A stretch of DNA of 64,000 nucleotides from Solirubrobacteraceae bacterium (GCA_029263125.1 JAJCYD010000014.1:1-64000); one strand, 5' to 3'; positions 33,751 to 47,057 are shown, numbered from the stretch's first letter. The notes: generated by a model not told the origin, from the letters alone. A program made the numbers and translations.

Positions 33751-35493
33751 CTACAAGTCCTCGTAGAGGGCGTAGCCGTAGGCGCCGCGCTCGTAGGCCA
33801 GTCGGGCGATCTCGTGCATGCGGTCGTCGTCGTTGTCGTGCAGGCGGCTCAGGGCGTCGTCGACGCGGCTGGCGGCGCGGGTGCAGAACGTCTCGGCGAT
33901 GAAGCGCTCCTGGGCGGAGTTCTCGACGCCATGCTCCTCGAAGATGGAGGTCACGCGCGAGAGCACCGCGAGCTGGGCGTAGACGTCGGCCAGCGCGTCG
34001 GAGAAGCGCCGGTGCTTCATTCCCTGGCTGGTGATCGAGCGGCCGTGGCGGCGCAGCAGGCGCTCGGCTTCGTTGCGCAGCCGGGCGACCTGGGCGCCGG
34101 CGCGTCCGGCTAACGGGCGCAGCTCGGGGTGAGCGCGGGTGACGGCGGTGGGCAGTATCCCGCGGCGCAGGCGGTCGAGCGCGTAGTCGGCGAACGTGCC
34201 CAGAGTGCCGATCGGGTCGCGCAGGTCGATGTCGGTGAGCAGATCCAGCTGCTCACCGAGCGGCTCGAGCACGGACAGCGTGACGAACGAGCGCAGGACG
34301 TCGTTGGCGCCCTCGAAGATCGGGAAGATCCGGATGTCGCGCAGGATCTGCTCGTACGGCTCGGTACGCATGTAGCCCGCGCCGCCCTTGAGCTGCAGGG
34401 CGCGGTTGGCCTGCCGCCAGACGAACTCGGTGCCGGCCACCTTCGCGAGTGCCGACTCGACCGCGTAGTCGGTCACGCCGGCGTCGACGAGCCCCGTGGT
34501 GAGGTAGGCCATCGATTCAAGCCCGAACAGGTACGACACCATCCAGCCGATCTTGTCCTCGACCATGTCGAAGTCCGCGAGCGGCCGACCGAACTGGTGG
34601 CGCTCGGTGACGTGCTCGATTGTGAGATCGAGCAGGCGCTTCGCGAGCCCGACCGATCCGGTGCCGAGGCTCATGCGGCCGTTGTTGAGGATCTCCATCG
34701 CGATCCGGAAGCCGTCGCCGGGCTCTCCGAGCACGTTCTCGGGCGGGATTCGGACGTCCTTGAAGTACAGCGGCCGCAGATCGTTGCCGCGCAGGCCCAT
34801 GGTGTCGTAGCGCTCGCCTGACTCGAAGCCTTCCATGCCGCGCTCGACGATGAACGCTGTGTGACGATCGGCGCCGCCGACCTCGCTGCGCGCGAAGGTC
34901 ACCAGCACCGAGCCACGGCCGCCGTTGCCGATCCAGCGCTTCTCGCCGTTCAGCGTCCACGAGCCGTCCGGCTGGCGCACCGCCCGCGAGCGCAGGTTGT
35001 AGGCGTCCGAGCCCGCGGTGGGCTCGGTGAGCGCGAAGCCGGCAAGCTTGCGCCCCGCGGCGAGGTCGGGCAGGAAGCGTTCCTTCTGCTCGTCGGTCCC
35101 GAACAGGACGATGCCCTTCATGCCGATCGACTGGTGCACTCCGAGCGCGACGGTCAGCGAGCCGTCGACCTGTCCGAGCGTTTCGAACACCCGCGCATAG
35201 CCAGTCTGCGAAAGCCCTTGACCGCCGTAGCGGGTGGGCACGTACAGACCCATCAGCCCGAGCTCGCCGAGATCGTGAAACACCTGGTCGTCAATCCACG
35301 CCGCGTCGTCGATCGCTCGAGAGTCGATGTGCTCGGCAGCGTAGGAGCGGAGGTCCGCGTTGAGACGGCGGATGCGATCCTCCTCCTCGGCGTCCCGACG
35401 GATCGGGAAGGGGAAGACCAGGTCCTCGTCGATCTCGCCCAACACGAGCGACTTCGCGAACGCGGGGACGGACGTTGTGGCATCAGCCATCAC
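33751..35493 (-). CDS. Acyl-CoA dehydrogenase (long form)
   Basis: 580 aa, resembling the VLCAD-like long acyl-CoA dehydrogenases. [40 protein letters not shown] (FAD-binding motif), [60 protein letters not shown] and [16 protein letters not shown], where the Glu of FEGAND is the catalytic base. It oxidises acyl-CoA to enoyl-CoA with FAD. The chain length is not deducible. Confidence 0.93.
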   Translation of the reverse strand: MMADATTSVPAFAKSLVLGEIDEDLVFPFPIRRDAEEEDRIRRLNADLRSYAAEHIDSRAIDDAAWIDDQVFHDLGELGLMGLYVPTRYGGQGLSQTGYARVFETLGQVDGSLTVALGVHQSIGMKGIVLFGTDEQKERFLPDLAAGRKLAGFALTEPTAGSDAYNLRSRAVRQPDGSWTLNGEKRWIGNGGRGSVLVTFARSEVGGADRHTAFIVERGMEGFESGERYDTMGLRGNDLRPLYFKDVRIPPENVLGEPGDGFRIAMEILNNGRMSLGTGSVGLAKRLLDLTIEHVTERHQFGRPLADFDMVEDKIGWMVSYLFGLESMAYLTTGLVDAGVTDYAVESALAKVAGTEFVWRQANRALQLKGGAGYMRTEPYEQILRDIRIFPIFEGANDVLRSFVTLSVLEPLGEQLDLLTDIDLRDPIGTLGTFADYALDRLRRGILPTAVTRAHPELRPLAGRAGAQVARLRNEAERLLRRHGRSITSQGMKHRRFSDALADVYAQLAVLSRVTSIFEEHGVENSAQERFIAETFCTRAASRVDDALSRLHDNDDDRMHEIARLAYERGAYGYALYEDL

Positions 35494-35711
35494 GGACGAA
35501 CTACCCAGCCGCGACAGGAGCGCAACCGCGCAGACGTGCTCGATCCGGCCATCATCGGGTGGACACGGCCGCGGTCTTCTCGCACAGTGGCCGGTGCTAA
35601 CGCCGAGTATCTCATCAGCTCGCGCGCGATCTGAAGCGAAGCGCGGGAGGTCGCCGAGCTCGGCGAGCGGCCCGATCGTGCTTCGCGCAGAGACTCCGCG
35701 GAAGCTTCACA

Positions 35712-36017
35712 TCAAGCACCGGGACCAGGCCAGCGGGAAGGTACAGTCGGTGCTCGACACAAGGTGAGGACACCAATGATGATGGTTTTCAGAGGCTCTG
35801 GACGCGAATGCGCGAGGGGTGCGGCCGTGACGACCGGGCAGCTCGGTCTCGGCGCGTCTCGCGCGGCTACGGCGTCGGCGGGGATGATGACGACGACTCG
35901 GTCGATCTCGTGCAGGACGGCATGTGAGACGCTGCCGAGCATGCCGCGCATCGGTCCGAAGCCGCGCGAGCCGATGACGATCTCGTCGGCGTCGCGCGCG
36001 ATCGGCTGCGATCGCCC
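35712..36017 (-). pseudogene. Universal stress protein, C-terminal relic
   Basis: The frame reads ARDADEIVIGSRGFGPMRGM and LGSVSHAVLHEIDRVVVIIP then ADAVAARD, almost identical to the C-terminus of the Usp gene at 48794-49678 (ARDADEIVLGSRGFGPIRGV). The N-terminal part is missing, with formamidase relic sequence on the other side. The frame then runs on into unrelated sequence. Confidence 0.8.
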
Positions 36018-36039
36018 GGAGCTGCGCGTCGACTCGGCA

Positions 36040-36342
36040 CGGGCAGCACGCTCGTGCTACGCGACGTCTCGGCGACCCATCGCGGTGAAGAGCTTCTTGA
36101 TCGCCTACCGCCGGGCGTGCCTGAGCGCGATCGCCTACCTCCAGAAGTTCGGCTACTCGTCCGAGCAGGCCTACCTGCTGCTCGGCGCCGCGCCGATCGA
36201 GGGGCGCTTCAGCGGCGTGGTCGACATCCCCAACTCGTGTGCGACGCTCTACCTTCCGACCGCGATCTTCGACTTCGACATCCGGCCGTCGGCGGACGGG
36301 CCGCAACGAGCCGACCGCGGAAGCTGCGCGGTCACGAGCTGA
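36040..36342 (+). pseudogene. Acetamidase/formamidase, C-terminal relic
   Basis: AIAYLQKFGYSSEQAYLLLG, AAPIEGRFSGVVDIPNSCAT and LYLPTAIFDFDIRPS is the C-terminal segment of FmdA/AmdA amidases. The first ~75% of the gene is absent and replaced by the Usp relic in opposite orientation. Confidence 0.8.
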
Positions 36343-36351
36343 GGTGACACG

Positions 36352-37542
36352 GTGACCGAACTGAGCGCGAACGAGCTGTTCGATCCGGAGGCGCTTCTCG
36401 CCCTGTCGCGTCGGACTGCTCCCGGCGGGGCGTTGTCGATCTACGCGCACGCCGACTCCGGATCCGACCCCGGCCTGCAGGGCGCCGCGATCGACATCAA
36501 GAACCGGCTCACGCAACTCGAGCGGAACATCAAGGCCGAAGGACCGCCCGAGCGGGCGCAGGCGTTACGCAGCGAGATCGGACGGCGGGGCCCTGAGATC
36601 GAGCGTCTCACGAGCCCGGAGGAGCATGGCCGGGGCCGAGCGCTGTTCGTCTTGCTGGGCGGCGAGGAACCGGACATCTGGTTCTCGAGTCAGATGGCGC
36701 TGACCACGCGCGTCGTCCTTGACTCAGGTCCGTTCATCCATCCGCTCCTCGAACTGCTCGACGAGGGGCGCCCGGCAGGTGTGGTGCTGGCCTCGCACGA
36801 GGAGGCGCGGCTGCTCGATTGGCGGCTCGGTGAGGTGCGCGAGCTCGAGAGGATCGAGGCCGCGGTGGTCGAGGCAACTCACGAACGGCCGGGATCCGTC
36901 GGGTCGAGCCCGAGCAACCGCGCGCGCAGCCCGAAGCGCGAGCTGCGCGACGCGCGCGAGCAGGAGCAGACCCGTCGTCTCCTCGAGCGAGTGCAGGCCG
37001 CAGCGTCGCGACTGGGCGGCGAGCACGGCTGGGAGCGCGTGCTGGTTAGCGGCGGCGATCGGCTGACCGAGCCGCTGGCCGCTGCACTGACCGGGCTGCC
37101 GGAGGACATGATCATCCGCGACGCCCGCGTTCTGATCGAGCTCGATGAGGCGAGTCTGGCGTCGATCATCACCGATCAGCTTCACGCGCAGCATGATGCG
37201 TACGAGTCCCGGCTCGTCCAGCAGACGCGCGACGCGGCGCTTGGCTCGGGCTCCGGAGCCCTCGGCCTGTCCGAGGTGGTCGGTGCGCTCAACGAGGGTC
37301 GGGTGAGCCACCTCGTCTACGACCCGGCGATCCGCTACCGGGGCTCGGTGAGCGCCGATGGCCGGCTGCACGCCGGCGAAGAAGCCGTGTCGACCGCGAT
37401 CGACGCCACGGCCGAGCTCCGCTTGACCGAACGGCTCGTCGAGCAGGCCCTCGAAACCGGGGCGCGCGTCACCCCGGTGGAGGGTGCGGCGGGCGGCGTG
37501 CTGGCTGAGGCCGAGGGCATCGCGGCGCTGCTGCGCTGGTAG
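36352..37542 (+). CDS. Bacterial archaeo-eukaryotic release factor (baeRF) family protein
   Basis: 396 aa, GTG start. An N-terminal domain with GGALSIYAHADSGSDPGLQG and GRGRALFVLLGGEEPDIWFS, then a central eRF1-like domain with PAGVVLASHEEARLLDWRLG and RVLVSGGDRLTEPLAAALTG, and a C-terminal L30e-like part (GALNEGRVSHLVYDPAIRYR). This is the layout of baeRF/Vms1-like proteins, proposed to act on stalled ribosomes. There is no GGQ motif visible. Confidence 0.75.
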   Translation: MTELSANELFDPEALLALSRRTAPGGALSIYAHADSGSDPGLQGAAIDIKNRLTQLERNIKAEGPPERAQALRSEIGRRGPEIERLTSPEEHGRGRALFVLLGGEEPDIWFSSQMALTTRVVLDSGPFIHPLLELLDEGRPAGVVLASHEEARLLDWRLGEVRELERIEAAVVEATHERPGSVGSSPSNRARSPKRELRDAREQEQTRRLLERVQAAASRLGGEHGWERVLVSGGDRLTEPLAAALTGLPEDMIIRDARVLIELDEASLASIITDQLHAQHDAYESRLVQQTRDAALGSGSGALGLSEVVGALNEGRVSHLVYDPAIRYRGSVSADGRLHAGEEAVSTAIDATAELRLTERLVEQALETGARVTPVEGAAGGVLAEAEGIAALLRW

Positions 37543-37795
37543 CGAGCGCCGCCGGCGCCGTCCTGACGAGCCGCGCCTCATCCGTGCGTGCACCGACGGC
37601 ACGTGCAGCCGCTGAAGCCTGGGCGGGTCGCCGGCGGGGCTCTGCATGGCCCGGCGTTTGCGCGCTGGGTGGACTGGGCAGGCCCCGCCCGTATGCGGAA
37701 GATCCAGACAGACGCGAACACCGTGGCCGCGTGCGCCGCCGTGATCTGCGCTGTTGCCTGTGGTTCCGCGGCCGCCCTCGACGGCTGAGTCGGAG
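37543..37795. other. Intergenic, no gene recognised
   Basis: A short plus-strand frame here contains MRKIQTDANTV, reminiscent of MRKIQTQGV at the start of the VOC gene at 39755, but the similarity is too short to interpret. Confidence 0.3.
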
Positions 37796-38551
37796 ATGAG
37801 CGTGGGTGCATTGGAGGGCAAGTCGGCGATCGTGACCGGCGCCGCGAGCGGGATCGGTGAGGCGATCGCCGATGCCTTCGCGACCGAGGGGGCCCAGCTT
37901 CTGCTCTCCGATCTCCAGGCCGACCGGCTCGAGGCCGCCAAGAACCGTTACGACAGGGCCGGAGTGGCAGCGAGCACGGCGACGGTCGACGTCACCGATG
38001 CCGACCAGACGCGCGCGATGGTCGATCAGTGCCTCTCCGAGTTTGGGGCCGTCGACGTGCTCGTCAACTCAGCAGGGATCCTCAACGAGGTGGCGCTGGT
38101 CGACATGGACGTCGCAACGTGGGACCACATGATCGCGGTCGACCTGCGCAGCGTGTTCCTGTGCTGCCGCTGGGCCGCCCCGCACATGGTCAATCGCGGC
38201 TCGGGGCGGATCATCAACATTGCCAGTCAGCTCGGCATCAAGGGCGCAGAGGGCCTGGTCCACTACTGCGCGGCCAAGGCCGGTGTCATCGGCCTGACCA
38301 AGGCGCTCGCACGCGAGCTCGCGCCCCAGGGAGTCCTGGTCAACGCGATCGCGCCCGGTCCGATCGAGACGCCCCTCGTCGACGGGCTCACCGACACGTG
38401 GAAGCAGGCCAAGGAGGCCGAGCTCCCACTGCGGCGTTTCGGGCACGCGATCGAAGTGGCGCCAAGCGCGGTCCTTCTGGCGAGCAACCCCGGCGGCAAC
38501 CTGTACGTCGGCCAAGTCCTGGGACCCAACAGCGGCGACGTCATGCCGTGA
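37796..38551 (+). CDS. Short-chain dehydrogenase/reductase
   Basis: 251 aa classical SDR: IVTGAASGIGEAIADAF (TGxxxGIG), DVLVNSAGI, the catalytic Ser in INIASQLGIKG and YxxxK in HYCAAKAGVIGLTKAL, PG motif NAIAPGPIETPLV. Probably NAD(P)-dependent 3-oxoacyl or alcohol oxidoreductase. The substrate is unknown. Confidence 0.92.
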   Translation: MSVGALEGKSAIVTGAASGIGEAIADAFATEGAQLLLSDLQADRLEAAKNRYDRAGVAASTATVDVTDADQTRAMVDQCLSEFGAVDVLVNSAGILNEVALVDMDVATWDHMIAVDLRSVFLCCRWAAPHMVNRGSGRIINIASQLGIKGAEGLVHYCAAKAGVIGLTKALARELAPQGVLVNAIAPGPIETPLVDGLTDTWKQAKEAELPLRRFGHAIEVAPSAVLLASNPGGNLYVGQVLGPNSGDVMP

Positions 38552-38574
38552 CCGAATGAGCGGGCCGTGGTGAG

Positions 38575-38760
38575 TCAGCCGAGGCCCTTGGCTCGCAGCT
38601 CCTCTAGCGCCCGTGAGGTCGAGCGAGGCGACCGACTCGCCGCCGGGAACTGAAGCGGCAGCACGCCCATGCCGAGGAGATTGGAGCAGTGGATGCGCTC
38701 GAACGCGAGACTCCTGGCTCGGGATGCGACGACGGTTTCAAGGCTGCTCCGATTGGCCGG
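38575..38760 (-). pseudogene. Chimeric relic of acnA end and VOC end
   Basis: On the minus strand [20 protein letters not shown] (aconitase C-terminus; the intact gene has [20 protein letters not shown]) passes, after a one-base loss, into GGESVASLDLTG and then directly into [11 protein letters not shown]-stop, the last residues of the VOC gene at 41575. About 135 VOC residues and the acnA tail are missing between. It is a decayed second copy of the acnA-VOC junction at 42.0 kb. Confidence 0.85.
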
Positions 38761-38814
38761 GGCGCAACCCGCGCTCCGGGAAGACGGGACGGGGACTATG
38801 CAGGGGGGTGGCCT

Positions 38815-39075
38815 ATGAAACTCGAAGGCATGCACCACGTCACGATGATCACCGGCGACGCGCCGAAGAACGTCGCGTTCTATGCCGACGTGCTGGGGCT
38901 AGGGCTGGTTAGGAAGACGGTCAACTTCGACGCGCCGCCCGGCTTCGCTGTCGACGAGGACGCCGACAACCTGGGCGAGGCGCTGCGCCTGCCGAGCCAG
39001 TACGAGCACTTGCGCCCGCAACTCGAGCGCGTCCTCACCCCGCTCGTCAACCCGCGCACCGAGGCCCGGCGATGA
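38815..39075 (+). pseudogene. Ring-cleaving VOC dioxygenase with in-frame internal deletion
   Basis: 86 aa. The N-terminal beta-alpha module (GMHHVTMITGDAPKNVAFYA and DVLGLGLVRKTVNFD) is joined in frame to the extreme C-terminus of the same family (PPGFAVDEDADNLGEALRLP and SQYEHLRPQLERVLTPLVNP). Family members are about 310 aa, so ~220 residues with the metal ligands are lost. It still has a start, stop and an ATGA overlap with the next gene, so a mini-protein may be made. Confidence 0.75.
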
Positions 39076-39749
39076 GCGAGCTGGTCTACCGCGAGCGGCC
39101 GGCGGCCGGCGACCCCGCCGGGCTCCTGGTTCTCCATCACGGCCGCGGCGCGGACGAGCACGACCTGCTCGGCCTCGCCGACGTCCTGGATCCGGAGCGC
39201 CGCCTGCACGTCGTCACTCCCCGCGCACCGCTCACCATCCCGGGCTGGCCCGGGTACCACTGGTACTCAGTGGCGCGCGTCGGCTTCCCGGATCCGGACA
39301 CGTTCCGCGCCGCCTACGACAAGCTCGCCGGATTCCACGACGAGCTGTGGGAGCGCACGAGGCTGACCCCGGAGCAGACCGTCTTCGGCGGCTTCTCGAT
39401 GGGATCCGTGATGAGTTACTCGCTCGGCCTCGCGGGCGACCGGCCCAAGCCCGCGGGCATCCTCGCTTTCTCGGGCTTCGTCCCAACCGTCGAGGGCTGG
39501 CAGCCCGAGCTCGCGTCGCGGAGCGACCTGCCCGTCTTCATCGCCCACGGCTGGCAGGACCCGATCATGGAGGTCGGGTTCGCCCGCCGGGCGAAGGACC
39601 TGCTCAAGGCGGGCGGCCTGCCCGTCCAGTACCTCGAGTCCGACGCCGGACACAACATCGACCCTGTCCACGTCCCGGCCGCTATCGAGTGGCTGGGCGG
39701 CATCCTCTCCGACAGGACGACCGCGCCCGTGGCGCAGGAGGGGCGCTGA
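39072..39749 (+). CDS. Phospholipase/carboxylesterase family hydrolase
   Basis: 225 aa alpha/beta hydrolase: LLVLHHGRGADEHDLLGLAD (oxyanion region), nucleophile in TVFGGFSMGSVMSYSLG (GFSMG), Asp in FIAHGWQDPIMEV and His in SDAGHNIDP. It probably releases an acid from an ester or lactone in the aromatic catabolic operon in which it sits. Confidence 0.9.
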   Translation: MSELVYRERPAAGDPAGLLVLHHGRGADEHDLLGLADVLDPERRLHVVTPRAPLTIPGWPGYHWYSVARVGFPDPDTFRAAYDKLAGFHDELWERTRLTPEQTVFGGFSMGSVMSYSLGLAGDRPKPAGILAFSGFVPTVEGWQPELASRSDLPVFIAHGWQDPIMEVGFARRAKDLLKAGGLPVQYLESDAGHNIDPVHVPAAIEWLGGILSDRTTAPVAQEGR

Positions 39750-39754
39750 TCTCC

Positions 39755-40375
39755 ATGCGCAAGATTCAGACGCAGGGCGTGCACCACATCACGCTCCTGG
39801 GTGCCGACCGACAGAGCTCGATCGACTTCTGGGAGGGCGTGCTCGGGATGCCGTTCGTGTTCGAGCAGCCCAACCTCGACCGTTCCGAGGAAAGCCACTT
39901 GTACTTCGATCCGGGCGACGGACGGCTGATCACGATCTTCACCAAGGAGGACCGCGCACCCGATGCGACTCCAACGTCGGGCGACGCCGGCAACGTGCAC
40001 CATGTCGCGTTCTCGCTGTCCAACGCGGTGTTCCGTCAGACCGTGGAGCGTCTCGACGAACGCGGCATCAAGCACTCGGGCGTCAAGGACCGCGGGTTCA
40101 TGGACTCGATCTACTTCCGTGACCCGCTGGGGCTGCTGGTCGAGCTCGCTTCCTACCGCTTCGAGCCGCCTGTCGGTCACACGCACGCCGACGTGATGCT
40201 CGAGGCGCATCTCCTACGCACCGAGCGCGGCGACTACAACATCGCGCCGATCCACCTCGCCGACGCGATCGAGCGGCTCGTCACGCGCTCCCAGCGCACG
40301 CTGTCAGAGGATCGCGCACCAAAGGACCCGTACGCGGGCGTGCAGCCCGCCGAAGTCAACGAGCCCGATGAGTGA
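39755..40375 (+). CDS. VOC-family (ring-cleaving dioxygenase-like) protein
   Basis: 206 aa, ribosome binding site GGAGGGG overlapping the esterase end. Two beta-alpha-beta modules carry the metal-ligand pattern: His in GVHHITLLGAD, His in VHHVAFSLSN and Glu in LLVELASYRF. It is about 100 residues shorter than typical hydroquinone/PcpA-type dioxygenases, but has their C-terminal AHLLRTERGDYNIAPIHLAD helix. It overlaps the next gene by 8 bp. A decayed copy lies at 30.3 kb. Confidence 0.85.
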   Translation: MRKIQTQGVHHITLLGADRQSSIDFWEGVLGMPFVFEQPNLDRSEESHLYFDPGDGRLITIFTKEDRAPDATPTSGDAGNVHHVAFSLSNAVFRQTVERLDERGIKHSGVKDRGFMDSIYFRDPLGLLVELASYRFEPPVGHTHADVMLEAHLLRTERGDYNIAPIHLADAIERLVTRSQRTLSEDRAPKDPYAGVQPAEVNEPDE

Positions 40376-41348
40376 GACGTTCCGTCACGTCGACCGCGAC
40401 CAGACGATCGTCTTCGGCGCCGGAGCACTCGCCGCCGCCGAGGAGCTGCTCGGCGATGACTACACCCTGCTGACCACCCCGCGGGCATCCCACTCGGCGC
40501 CGGGCGTGGCAGAGCGTGCCGCCACCGTCGTGCACGTGCCGGCGGGACTGGTCGAGGTCGTCGCGGCCGAGCTGCGAGCGGACGTGACGGGCGACCGCCT
40601 TGTGGCCCTGGGCGGCGGGCGCGTCATCGACGTGGCCAAGGCGCTCGCCGCAGCCGACGGCCCGCGCGAGGTCGCCGCCGTCCCCACCTCGCTGTCGGGT
40701 GCGGAGATGACCGGCGTGCATCGTCACGCGAAGGGCGTCGCCGACTCGACGCCCCGGGTGCGCGCGACGGTAGTCGTCAACGATCCCGCGCTCAGCGCAT
40801 CGCAGCCGGCCGACCAGCTCGCGGCCAGCAGCGCGAACGCGCTTGGTCATGCGATCACTGCGCTAGTCAGCCAACGCTCCACGGCGATCGCTCGGGCTGT
40901 CGCCGCCGAATCCATCGGCGAGCTTGCCGCCGGCTGGTCGGCCGATGAGCCGGACCGCGCCCGGGTGGCGCTCGGGGCGCTGCTCGCCGGCTGGGCGGTT
41001 GACCGCAGCGGACTTGGCCCGCACCACGCGCTCAGCCAGTCCGCCGTACGGATCGCTGGACTCGAGCACGCCCAGGTCAACGCCGCTTTGCTGCCGCACA
41101 CGCTTGAGGCCATGGCCGCTCGCACCAGCGAGTCGCTCCCCCTCGACCTCGCGGAGGACCTACGCCGGCGCGCGTCGGCGTTCGACCTCTACGCCCTCGG
41201 CTCCGACGCTGCGCTCCTCGACCAAGCCGTCGAAACGGCCGCCGCCAGAGCGGAGCTCGAGCGCGTGCCGCCCGCGTTCACCGCTGAGGAGATCCGAGCC
41301 ATCTACCAATCCGCCTCCGACCCGGAAGGAGCACCACATGACGCATGA
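40368..41348 (+). CDS. Iron-containing alcohol dehydrogenase (maleylacetate reductase-like)
   Basis: 326 aa. NAD-binding GDRLVALGGGRVIDVAKALA and VAAVPTSLSGAEMTG; metal region NALGHAITALVSQR, GLGPHHALSQ and LEHAQVNAALLPHTLEAM. It is about 30 residues shorter than most maleylacetate reductases, and the usual first Asp ligand position is Asn. With the adjacent VOC protein it suggests a hydroxyquinol or hydroquinone-type pathway ending in 3-oxoadipate, which is an inference. Confidence 0.82.
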   Translation: MSETFRHVDRDQTIVFGAGALAAAEELLGDDYTLLTTPRASHSAPGVAERAATVVHVPAGLVEVVAAELRADVTGDRLVALGGGRVIDVAKALAAADGPREVAAVPTSLSGAEMTGVHRHAKGVADSTPRVRATVVVNDPALSASQPADQLAASSANALGHAITALVSQRSTAIARAVAAESIGELAAGWSADEPDRARVALGALLAGWAVDRSGLGPHHALSQSAVRIAGLEHAQVNAALLPHTLEAMAARTSESLPLDLAEDLRRRASAFDLYALGSDAALLDQAVETAAARAELERVPPAFTAEEIRAIYQSASDPEGAPHDA

Positions 41349-41523
41349 CCTGCGCGCCCGCTCAGCCGAGGAGGTGTTCGAAGACCACCCGCGACTGGCC
41401 GGCGAACACCGCTCCGACGAGGACATCGAGCGCACTATCTCACCCGACTGCGTCGTCCTGGAACGCCGCGGCGTCTTCCGGGGGCGGGCTGACGCTGCTG
41501 GGCGGCTACGAGATCGCCGTTGA
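41338..41523 (+). pseudogene. SnoaL-like protein, truncated by frameshift
   Basis: 61 aa, MTHDLRARSAEEVFEDHPRL onward. The N-terminal part of a SnoaL/NTF2-like protein ends prematurely (VVLERRGVFRGRADAAGRLR), where homologues continue for ~70 residues. The start overlaps the dehydrogenase end. The same N-terminal segment survives in the relic at 30.63 kb. Confidence 0.6.
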
Positions 41524-41574
41524 GACATGCCACGCGCGAACCTCGATCGCGCCGGCTGACGGGCCCTGCTGACG

Positions 41575-42017
41575 TCAGCCGAGGCCCTTGGCTCGCAGCT
41601 CCTCTAGCGCCTCGTCGCGCTTCTGCAGCCCGTCGAGACCCATGCCGTGCAGCACGCGGGGCGCCTTGGTGAACTGGACGTCGCGGTAGTCGACGATCTC
41701 GATCGCGTTGCCCCACGGGTCCTGGAAGCGCAAGGAGCCCGATCCGAGGACGTCCATCCCGGCGTCGCTCAGCGCCGCCCGAAGGCGCTCCTTGTCGTCG
41801 ACGACCAGGCCGAAGTGGCGGCTGTCGTCGGCGGGCTGTGAGCGCGGCTCGCTCAGCGCGACGAACTGGTCGCCGAGGTCGATCCACGCCATGCCGGACC
41901 GCCGGCCGCGCAGCTCGAGCTCGAAGAACCGCGACCACCACTCGATCGCGGCGTCGACGCTGTCGACCTCGAGTGCGACGTGGTTGACGCCCAGCGCCCG
42001 AGCCCGGCCGCCCGCCG

Positions 42018-42021
<4 letters not shown>
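41575..42021 (-). CDS. VOC/glyoxalase-family protein
   Basis: 148 aa. His in [11 protein letters not shown], His in [11 protein letters not shown] and Glu in [14 protein letters not shown] fit the VOC metal site. It starts with GTG, overlapping the aconitase stop as GTGA, so it is translated after acnA. Relics of its ends exist at 28.7 and 38.6 kb. Substrate unknown. Confidence 0.85.
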
Positions 42022-44756
<2,735 letters not shown>

Positions 44757-44915
44757 GTCCGATCCCTACCACGAATCGCATGCGTGGTGTCGTCGGGCTC
44801 GGGCGGCGAGCGCGTGGCGGCGACGCCGAGCAGCGAGAGACGAAGGGAATCCTCGGCAGGGCCCGGCCGCGGGCAGGACGGCCTTCGGCAGCACTAAGCC
44901 TGAATCCACTGATCC

Positions 44916-47057
44916 TCACGGCGAATCCCTGGGAGGTTGGAGATCCACCCGGCGCAGCAACTGGGCGTTGAACGCGACCACGATCGTCGAGACGCTCATC
45001 AGCACGGCGGCGATCGCAGGAGGCATCGAGATGCCAGCCCAGTTCAGGGCACCGGCGGCGATCGGGATGGCGAGGATGTTGTAACCGGCGGCCCACACGA
45101 GGTTCTGCATCGACTTGCGGTGGACCGCAGTCGACAGCTTCATGATCGAGGTCACGCCGCGCGGATCGTCGCTCGTGAGGATGAGCCCGGCGGACTCGAT
45201 CGCGACATCGGTTCCCGCGCCGATCGCGATGCCGACGTCGGCGCGCGCAAGCGCCGGGGCATCGTTGACGCCATCGCCGACCATTGCCACGCGCAGACCG
45301 CGCGCCTGGAGCTCGGCGACCTTCGCGGCCTTATCTTCGGGCAGCACCTCGGCGAACACCTCATCGACGCCGAGGTCGGCGGCGACGGCTTCGGCCACCT
45401 GGTGGGCATCCCCCGTGATCACCACGACGGTGCGCCCGGCGGCGTGCAGGTCGGCGACGGCCTGGCGCGCCTCCGGACGGATTTCGTCTTCGACGGCGAC
45501 CGCACCGAGGATCTCGGTGTCGCGCACGAGATAGAGCACCGAGGAGCCGCGCTGCTTCCAGGCGTCGACGGCGGCGGTGATCGACTCCGGCACGCTCGCA
45601 TCGGCCGCGCGCAGCAGCGCCGGCCCGCCCACCTTGTAGGTCTCCCGGCCGAGCGTGGCCTGCACACCACGACCGGGCAACGAACGGAAGTCGCTCGCTT
45701 GGGCAATGCCGTCGTGTTCGCGGGCGGCGACCAGGATGGCTCGCGCAAGCGGGTGCTCGCTCTCGGCCTCCACGGCGCCGGCAAGTCGCAGGAACTCGCC
45801 GTCGGTCAGCTCGTCCGCGGGCGCGACGCCGACGACCACATGCTGACCCTTGGTGAGCGTGCCGGTCTTGTCGAACAGCACCGCGTCGAGCTTGCGGCTG
45901 CGTTCGAGTGCGAGGCGGTCCTTGATCAGGATGCCGTTGCGCGCCGCCTGCGAACTCGAGATCGCCGTAGTCAGCGGGATCGCCAGGCCCAAGGCGTGCG
46001 GGCAAGAGATCACGAGCACTGTGACGACGCGCACGACGGCTTCGTCGCCGTCGCCCATCGCCGTCCAGACGATCGCCGTGATCAACGCCGACGCCATCGC
46101 CACGTAGAAGAGCAGCGCTGCAGCGCGGTCGGCGAGCACCTGCGAGCGCGACTGGGAGTCCTGCGCCTCGGCGACGAGGCGTCCGATGCCGGCGAGTGTC
46201 GTGTCGTCGCCGATTGCGGTCACGCGGACGCGTAGCGACGAGTCGGTCGAGATGGTGCCGGCGACCACCCTGTCGCCGGTCACCTTGGCAACGGGCCGCG
46301 ACTCGCCGGTGATCATCGACTCATCCAACTCGGCGCCGCCCTCGGTGATCTCACCGTCGGCCGGGATGCGGGCACCGGAGCGCACGAGCACGAGGTCGCC
46401 TGGCTTCAGCTCGGCTGCCGAGATCGTCTGCGTCGTGCCGTCGCCGGCCAGTCGTTCGGCCTCATCCGGCAGCAGGGCCGCGAGTGCCGACAGAGCGTCC
46501 TGGGCCTGCCCGAGTGCCTTCATTTCCTGCCAGTGCCCGGCGAGCATGACCGTGATCAGCGCCGCCAGCTCCCACCAGAAATCCAGGTCGAACGCGCCCA
46601 ACGAGGTCGCCATTGATGCCACGTAGGCGACCGTGATCGCCATCGCGATCAGCAACATCATTCCCGGCGCGCGCTCCTTGGCCTCGCGCACGCCACCCTT
46701 CAGGAACGGCTCGCCGCCCCACACGAAGAGCACCGTGCCGAGCACTGGGCCAACCAGCTTGATGCCCGGGAAGTCCAGTTCGTACCCGAACCAGTCCATC
46801 ACCATGCGGCTGGTCAGGACGATCGGAATCGTCAGCAGCAGGCTCCACCAGAACCGCCGCTGAAACATCTCGACACTGTGGCCGGCGTGCTTGCCATGGC
46901 CGGGGTCGTGATCGGCGTCAGCGCCGTGACCCGTATGCGCGTCCTGGCCGGTGTGCGCCGCCGGGCCCCGTCCGCCGTGATCGTGCTCGACGCGCTCGTG
47001 GTCGATGCCAGCCAGCGTTCCGCGGTCGCGATTGGATGCCGACATGCGCACCACCAT
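44916..47057 (-). CDS. copB: Copper-translocating P-type ATPase (CopB/P1B-3 type)
   Basis: 713 aa. A His-rich N-terminus (about 10 His in the first 60 residues, [20 protein letters not shown]) replaces the CxxC metal-binding domain. TGES actuator motif ([11 protein letters not shown]), CPH transmembrane motif ([15 protein letters not shown]), phosphorylation site DKTGTLTKG and hinge [19 protein letters not shown] plus a His-rich N-terminus indicates Cu2+/Cu+ or Ag+ export. Two upstream starts (47057, 47042) are possible. Confidence 0.94.
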   Translation of the reverse strand: MVVRMSASNRDRGTLAGIDHERVEHDHGGRGPAAHTGQDAHTGHGADADHDPGHGKHAGHSVEMFQRRFWWSLLLTIPIVLTSRMVMDWFGYELDFPGIKLVGPVLGTVLFVWGGEPFLKGGVREAKERAPGMMLLIAMAITVAYVASMATSLGAFDLDFWWELAALITVMLAGHWQEMKALGQAQDALSALAALLPDEAERLAGDGTTQTISAAELKPGDLVLVRSGARIPADGEITEGGAELDESMITGESRPVAKVTGDRVVAGTISTDSSLRVRVTAIGDDTTLAGIGRLVAEAQDSQSRSQVLADRAAALLFYVAMASALITAIVWTAMGDGDEAVVRVVTVLVISCPHALGLAIPLTTAISSSQAARNGILIKDRLALERSRKLDAVLFDKTGTLTKGQHVVVGVAPADELTDGEFLRLAGAVEAESEHPLARAILVAAREHDGIAQASDFRSLPGRGVQATLGRETYKVGGPALLRAADASVPESITAAVDAWKQRGSSVLYLVRDTEILGAVAVEDEIRPEARQAVADLHAAGRTVVVITGDAHQVAEAVAADLGVDEVFAEVLPEDKAAKVAELQARGLRVAMVGDGVNDAPALARADVGIAIGAGTDVAIESAGLILTSDDPRGVTSIMKLSTAVHRKSMQNLVWAAGYNILAIPIAAGALNWAGISMPPAIAAVLMSVSTIVVAFNAQLLRRVDLQPPRDSP

